Positions 58,339 to 64,000 of a DNA stretch of 64,000 nucleotides are shown here, piece after piece. The stretch covers positions 496,001-560,000 of the forward strand of contig JALECJ010000256.1 of assembly GCA_023515745.1 (NCBI GenBank), given 5' to 3'. Below the pieces are notes generated by a model. The model worked only from the letters and a program-made list of their open reading frames with translations. It was not told where the DNA came from and did no database searches. The DNA is from Amoeboaphelidium protococcarum. Lineage: Eukaryota > Aphelidiomycota > Aphelidea. Positions within the stretch are counted from its first letter, which is position 1; every line of letters starts with the position of its first letter. The translations under genes and the position numbers were made by a program.

Positions 58339-59914
58339 ATGATTAGATCAAAGATTTTAAATTTCAAGTGCATAGGATTAAGGTAAAGAGTATCCTTATA
58401 TAATGACACGCGGTGGTCCACTAGTATTAGGAACCTATCGACTAGTCAGACTCGACTATTATCCACATTTCGTTCTATCACCGCGGGATACAGTTAATCT
58501 TCAACTCAGGAACGGCGGTGGACATCTGATGAAGATTTAACGTTGTAAATGTCTTTAAAAACCCATGGCCAGAATTGGAATAAGATTGCGCATCTGCTAT
58601 AAAATAGATCGCCTTAAGAATGCAAGCTGCGATACAAGTAGATGCTGGCCGTATGGCGTCGTGAATCTCCGAACGATAAAGAGCGGCGATTGCATGGCAG
58701 TAAACGTCTGGTCATGATCGCCATGGGAAGTAATGCCGTGGTTTGTGTAAGTAAATTATCCGCTGCTATTTACACGGGAAGCAGTGCTCTGATGGCCGAG
58801 TCTTTGCATAGCGCAATGGATATGATCAACCAGTGTCTCTTGTATGTGGGAATCAAGCGGTCTATACGGCAACCAAGTCCTACTCATCCTTATGGATTCC
58901 ACAAAGAGTTGTACGGTTGGGCGATAATCAGTGCTGTGGGTGTTCTGTTTGTCGGTGGCGGTGTGCCCATATACACTGGTATCAGTGCCCTGATTGATGG
59001 TATCCCTCAAGCAATGACCGCCTCACAAGTCCAAGTGGGATTCTCCGTGCTTGGCTGCGCGCTTGTCAGTGAAAGTTTTACTGCGTATAAAGCGTACAAA
59101 TAGGTGGCACATAATGCTCAGAAATCTTAAATGTCCGTGAAAGAGTATCTCCGCAATGGTTCAGATTCTAGTTCGGTATAGGTTCTGCTGGAGGATTCTT
59201 CATCCGTTATTGGATCTATAATTGCTGGCTCCTGCCTCGGACTTAGCTAGTTGTATCGCGACTTTTGGTGGCTGGATCCAATTGGTAGTTGTGGAATCGG
59301 TGCTCTCCTCAGCTCAGTGGCGCTATTTCTCATTAGACGCAATCTATCCATGATGTTAGAGGTAAGTAGTCTATTTTTATTTAGCAGAGTCTAAATCGCA
59401 TGCATGTCTATCTATGTAGAGCTCAATGCCATCTAATAAAGTTGCTATCCTCTAAAAGATTATAACAACGGATCCTATAGTATAATCTATTCAAGGTGAG
59501 TGTTTCCATATCATCCGATTTGACCCAACTACTGTATGATAATGCGAGACTCAATGTAGATGTCAAGACTGCCGCGTTAAGCCCTGAGGATGCAAGATTT
59601 AAAGCTGAGGTTCAGTTTAATAGTGTTGAGGTGACTAGGCGGTATATAATGAACAATGAGATTGATCTGAATTCAGAACTGTAAAAGGTTAAAAGCTTTG
59701 ATAAGGCTGAGCAATTAGAATCGTATCTCACACAGTTCGGTGGTAATGTAATTGAACATCTTGGTGATGAGATTGACCGGATAGAGGAAAACATAAAGGT
59801 AAATTAGTGTTCTAGTATATGGATAATTATTGTCCAACTTATTTTACAAAATTCGTCATTACATTGTAGGATAACGTCCCAGAAGTCAAACACGTTGATA
59901 TTGAAGTAATGTGA
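58339..59914 (+). CDS. SLC30A9: SLC30A9-type mitochondrial zinc transporter with Myb/SANT domain
   Basis: Exons 58339-59361, 59420-59495, 59560-59798 and 59870-59914 (introns 58, 64, 71 bp, all TGTAG), 460 residues. N-terminus MIRSKILNFKCIGLRQRVS is basic and acid-free, mitochondrial-like. Residues about 59-101 are a Myb/SANT repeat: RWTSDEDLTLQMSLKTHG, NWNKIAHLLQNRSPQECKLRYKQM. The cation-diffusion-facilitator core follows: SSALMAESLHSAMDMINQCLL with the HxxxD metal site, PSPTHPYGFHKELYGWAI, and VLLEDSSSVIGSIIAG. The C-terminal domain ARFKAEVQFNSVEVTRRY, HLGDEIDRIEENIK, VPEVKHVDIEVM matches SLC30A9. SLC30A9 exports zinc from mitochondria. The fused Myb-like domain is unusual. Confidence 0.9.
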
Positions 59915-60190
59915 ACTGTACTCAGTAATTTTGATGATTTCTCGGCATTATATTTGCATTCATTTACTCGCTATAAGAGTTAAGATCAAATCATTAGTTT
60001 AGTTTTCAAAATTGTCTTGAAGTTGTTGAATAGTCACGCTTATTGACTACTAGTTCTACCTATAAGTGGACTTTGCCGAGCAAAGGCGAAAACGCGTCTA
60101 AACTCCTATGGGTAAACAACGGAGTTTGCAGCTTACAATATTCTCTCCCTCTTCTTAAGCCAACTTATCAAAGTAGCGACGCTAAGAGAA

Positions 60191-61750
60191 ATGCAAAAAT
60201 TGATAAAACGTCTAGTGTCTGCGAATGGTGATACGCCCTCAATATTAGCACCATCTATTAGCGCAAAATACAACGCGTCCAATACCAAAACTTAGTTATA
60301 GTCTACAAAGCAGCTGAAAGTATCCCAGTTTGAAAGGGAGCAATTGCTGAAGCGATATCTGAAATTCCACCTTGATTATCCCATTAGCCTGGTTGAGAAA
60401 TTGCTGCGATAAAAGAAAATTTGGGTATTGCGTACTGAAGAAGCCTATACTTCTACAACATCATCTGTATAAAGGAAATTTGTCAATCTGAGCTCAAATT
60501 TTATACTTAAAGCTAATGATACTGTTTGCATAAATTACAAGGATAATCCAGGCATATCGCGGCCATCGCTGGACACAATTCTACAGTAGCCTCTTCCACC
60601 AATGACTGCAGATTAGACTCAGCTCGATTCTACTATGGAGCAATTAAGAGGTACAATTCTGTACCATGATGCAGATATTATAGTATTGAATAAATCTCCG
60701 GGAATTTCTGTACATTCTGGATCTAAAAATTAAAAAGTGCATTTGCAGCGATTGTTCAGGCTATTGAGACACGTTGATCCTCATGAAAATAGTGACGCGT
60801 ATTAGCACGATCCATAAGCAGTGCATAGGCTCGATAAACCTGTAGGTGGATGTCTTGTACTAGGACGTAATTAATACTCTATACGGATGCTTAATCAGGC
60901 ATTCAGAGAGTCTAGCGATCCATCGCTATTTCATAACACTGTTGAGGAGTCTGTAGATGCTTTTGGTAACTCGGTTTAACCATCATCCGAATATCCCTCT
61001 ACCCGTCTCGGTTAGCTTAGTGTTGACAATGATGATGATTAAAACCATAATGCTGATTTGAATGAATAGACTCCAGTAATGTCAACCAGTATGGAGTTGT
61101 AAAAAGTGTATTGGGCGATATTGACTGGAGTCCCGCCTAAACCAAGAGGCGTGATTGATAACTATCTATTTATTCCACCCGAGGCTGGTATCGATATTTC
61201 ATCTGATGATGACTTTGATTCAGCTGTTGATGTACCCACTCAGTATGGTGTGACAGTTGTGGATCCAAGTAGAATACATCGAGCATATCAGAGGTGCCTC
61301 AAGCGCGCCGTGACCAGGTATGAAGTTATCCACGAGATTGGAACTAAAGGTTGCCTGGTGCGACTTACTCCTTTAACGGGTCGGAAACATTAGTTACGTG
61401 TTCATTGTGCCATCACATTGAATAGTCCAATTCTGGGAGATGCAAAGTATGGGATCAAGTCGTATAGGAAGCTGCATGACATTGGCTGGGGATAGCTATT
61501 GGATTTCACCCGATACAGTGGACTCAAAGGTCAGATGCCCATGTTTTTGCATATGAGATAGTTGAACATTGAAAACTATTTTCAACATCTTGGACACGGC
61601 GCTAAAGGTGTTGAAAATGAAGTATAAGCCAGAAGTATTGGTGGCAGTTGTTATCAGTCGCCAATGAATTTGAGTGTCACCTCTGGATTGAATGATCTAT
61701 GGAAGCAGCTACTGCGTGCTTGTCACTTTGACTTTTCCACTAAAGTATGA
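60191..61750 (+). CDS. RluA-family pseudouridine synthase (RPUSD-like)
   Basis: Single exon from ATG 60191 (MQKLIKRLVSANG, basic and mitochondrial-like) to TGA 61748-61750, 519 residues. An S4-like segment (LLKRYLKFHLDYPISLVEKLLRQKK) precedes the catalytic domain: DADIIVLNKSPGISVHSGS, the catalytic Asp in VHRLDKPVGGCLVLGR near 215, VYWAILTGVPP, and LTPLTGRKHQLRVHCAI near the end. A Ser/Asp/Asn-rich insert of about 60 residues interrupts the domain. This enzyme isomerises uridine in rRNA or tRNA; with the leader and mtDNA-linked relatives RPUSD3/4, a mitochondrial substrate is likely but inferred. The frame is open upstream to a TGA at 60044, so a spliced 5' exon is possible. Confidence 0.88.
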
Positions 61751-62059
61751 TAATTCTGGTTCTCTTTATTAATGAATATAGAAGTACTTTCAATTTATTG
61801 TACATTCTTATCTAGTTTAAGCCATTTAGTTTGTACTTATTTTGATATTCTGCCTTCTTTAACACTGGCAATTGCGCGCCGCACATCGTCCACGAGCTTT
61901 AGGCGATCGATTTAAGAATTGCGTCATCAAAAAAGTTACCCTTTTCGGCGAAGCGTATCAACATTTCTCGCGATAACAACTTTTTACTTTTGACTAGAAA
62001 GTTTCTTTCAAAACAATACAATACAATCAGTGCACCTTATATAAAAACGATCCTGTTGA

Positions 62060-63892
62060 ATGAAAAGTGATATTATTTGGGTGTTGGTGGCTTCATTTCT
62101 AGCAGAGTCTAGCCGTGGCATCGTTTTATCCTCTTTGACTCCATGTGTGTATTATCTTCATGGATCCCCCACAACTATCGGTATCGCTATTGCCTTGTAC
62201 TCACTTGGTAGACTCCTATCTGCTGTTCCGCTAGGATATCTACAAGATCGATTGAATTCTACGAGTAGGACTTTGTAATATGCTTCAGCTGGTGGTGCCT
62301 TGTTAAATCTGTTCTATGGCTTGCTGTTCTTGTTGCCAGCTGAATCATAATAATCATCAGCTGCTGCTATCGTGCTGCTCTGCGCTTTACGATTTGGTAT
62401 TGGATTCTTTTCTGGTACTCTAGCTGTGATTAGATCTTATCTGATTAAAGTTTCATCTGATGGGTAGTAGAGGACGCAGTACATCACTTGGAGTGGTCTT
62501 GTTTAGTATATTGGATTTTCTCTGACTCCTCTAATCCCCATCTTATGGAGTCTCTTCAGTTCATAATCATCGTCAGATACTGCTAATCCCGGATAGAATG
62601 ATGACGGTTTTAATAATTAGTTACCAGGCAATGATAGCTATAGCGGTTAAGAATTTGCCACTCAGTAAAGCTTTTCGTAGGTGCAGTTAAATTGTGCAAT
62701 GCCTGGGTATCTAATGTTCGTATTGAATGCTCTTCTTGTGCTAATAGTCAATTATGGAATGCCACGATATGATACACCTAATTAGAGTGATTCCAAAGCT
62801 GATGATAATACTAGTTAAACCACACCTACCGGTGAATAGGATATTCCTTCGAAGAAGAGATCAGTGCAATAGTAATAGAGTTAACTGAAGTTATCACCTA
62901 GAGAGTCTACACCTCTGTTGGATTAAAAATAGTAAAATATGCCGTTTAGGGATGAATTGTCTGATGTGGAGACTCTGGATGATGATGGTGCACATTCTAT
63001 AGTCAGTCAATACTCGCGGTATCAGCGTTACTCTGGCGACTCTATCCGACTGATGCCATCTAAGGAGAATATGTAGTCGTAATCGTCTCCATAATAGGCC
63101 GCATTACAACCTCCTCAATTATCATCAGCACTAACATAATCCGGAAAAGAGCCATCTTTTTAGAGTACAAAAGATTAACAAAAGGAGCGAATGATGCAGT
63201 TTGTAAAGTTGAGCGTGGCTGTGTATTTCTTCCTCAACTTTGCACTGCGCGGAATTATAGGTGTGGCAGAGACTATTTAGCCCACGGAGTTTGAACGAGT
63301 GAGCAAGATTAAGGACCAGAGTCGACTGATCACGATGAGCAGTACCTTCTTTGCCAGTCTAGGAATGGTTGGACTGGTGGTGTTCATATTGATACCGATT
63401 GTGTAGAAGCGATTGAATCGAGTACTGGCTCGCCGCACTGCTCCGGAGAAGAGTTTATGTAAGGCCGCTATCATGCAAACGCATACACTGATGAACTTGT
63501 TCGGTATCGTGACTCTTCTTGTTGGATCTATCCTGGTGTCTGATTATATTCATCGTTTCATGATGGCGCCATATGCTGCGGGAATGGTTCTGATTTGGAG
63601 TGTAGGATCTCCGCTGTGTTAGACCGTGGTCATCGTCGCCTTTTCAGAAGCTTTGAATGCTGTGGACTCTCGCTGGCCTGGCTTTAGAAGTGATAGCAAG
63701 ATTGGCACTTGGATGGGATCGCTAACTACGGCTGGTAGTGTAGGTCGTATAGTATTGCCCACTGTAGCCAGTATGATTCCATTTGATATCGCCAACGGTA
63801 TTAATGTCTTGCTCTGTCTCTGCTGCATCCTTGCGCTCATTACACAGCGAGTAATTAGTATTAAGTGGCTTGATTAGAGTACCTTTACTTGA
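62060..63892 (+). CDS. Major-facilitator transporter, MFSD8/CLN7-like
   Basis: Single exon, 610 residues. MFS signature in the first half: LYSLGRLLSAVPLGYLQDRL (MFS A-motif region) and RFGIGFFSGTLAVIRSYL, which resembles the helix-4/5 block of MFSD8 (RFLLGVGAGNVAVVRSYI), a lysosomal chloride channel/transporter. A large cytosolic loop of about 170 residues, rich in Gln/Ser/Asp (including SPRESTPLLDQK with a dileucine-type DxxLL-like signal), separates the two halves. The C-terminal half has FFLNFALRGIIGVAET, LVVFILIPIV, LFGIVTLLVGSILVSDY and MGSLTTAGSVGRIVLP. Membrane of lysosome or vacuole is likely by homology. The last codons run QSTFT then TGA. Confidence 0.85.
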
Positions 63893-64000
63893 CGGTGATG
63901 GTGATGATGACTAGCGCGTTAGTGTACTTTTGATGGCTATCTATTGCTCACCATCACTACTTGCTAAGTGCAAATACATATGCTTTAGACTCTGTCAATA

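Noticed and set aside
1-64000. Ciliate origin because of the UAR=Gln code
   Set aside because: WAVE-complex HEM, TEA factor, RGS protein, TYW4-JmjC and KDZ transposon together are not a ciliate repertoire, and there are no macronuclear telomere-like ends or gene-sized structure. An opisthokont-like protist fits better, though not proven.
1-64000. Widespread pseudogenes, as the standard code would imply
   Set aside because: All interruptions are TAA or TAG, none TGA, and frames are otherwise conserved; the code reassignment explains them.
1-64000. CRISPR arrays, bacterial operons, ribosome binding sites, rRNA genes
   Set aside because: No direct-repeat array, no rRNA-like sequence, and spliceosomal introns show this is nuclear eukaryotic DNA.

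Overview
This is a nuclear DNA window from a eukaryote that reads UAA and UAG as glutamine and stops only at UGA. With the standard code nearly every gene looks broken. With UAR=Gln, long single frames appear that contain full conserved domains and end at TGA, for example myosin (2175 aa), GBF1-type Arf-GEF (1392 aa), KDZ transposase (1250 aa), alpha-mannosidase (1082 aa) and TYW4 (1029 aa). The genes are nuclear and packed on both strands. Introns are short, mostly 47-84 bp, with GTAAGT-like donors and a strikingly constant TGTAG acceptor. The gene set (WAVE-complex HEM/NAP1, ARPC4, double MyTH4-FERM myosin, TEA-domain factor, RGS protein, TYW4 fused to JmjC, KDZ transposon) points to a unicellular opisthokont or other amoeboid protist rather than a ciliate. 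An aphelid-like fungal relative would fit, but that is inference and the species is not identified.

Layout. 1-8.1 kb: 5' part of HEM/NAP1 (-), TMEM256 (+), SLC33A1 acetyl-CoA transporter (-), ALDH3 (+), HSDL2-like SDR (-), a small unknown (-). 8.1-13.2 kb: an accessory island with an intact KDZ transposase fused to a Ulp1-type protease (+). 13.5-18 kb: unknown membrane protein (-), unknown (+), HMG-box-like protein (-), ARPC4 (+). 18.2-30.3 kb: double MyTH4-FERM myosin (-), TEA factor (-), linker histone H1 (+), TYW4 (-). 30.6-38 kb: BRE1 ubiquitin ligase (+), RCE1 CAAX protease (+), two tandem secreted protein-kinase-like genes (-). 38.3-48.8 kb: small unknowns, ENPP phosphodiesterase (+), RGS protein (-), RRM protein (+), alpha-mannosidase (+), mitochondrial uS5 (+). 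49-64 kb: bZIP factor (-), MSH5 (-), GBF1/Gea Arf-GEF (+), small membrane protein (+), mitochondrial SLC30A9 carrying a Myb/SANT domain (+), RluA-type pseudouridine synthase (+), MFSD8-like transporter (+).

Functional themes. Actin-based motility (HEM, ARPC4, myosin), chromatin and transcription (H1, HMG, TEA, bZIP, BRE1), membrane traffic and protein maturation (GBF1, RCE1), meiosis (MSH5), tRNA/RNA modification (TYW4, RluA) and mitochondria (uS5m, SLC30A9). There is no operon logic; neighbours are mostly divergent or convergent pairs. The least conventional items are the KDZ-Ulp1 element, the tandem secreted kinases, the Myb-SLC30A9 fusion, a poly-Gln run written only with UAA/UAG, and an atypical intron or frameshift in MSH5. 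Exon borders were placed by eye from reading frame and splice consensus, without transcript data.
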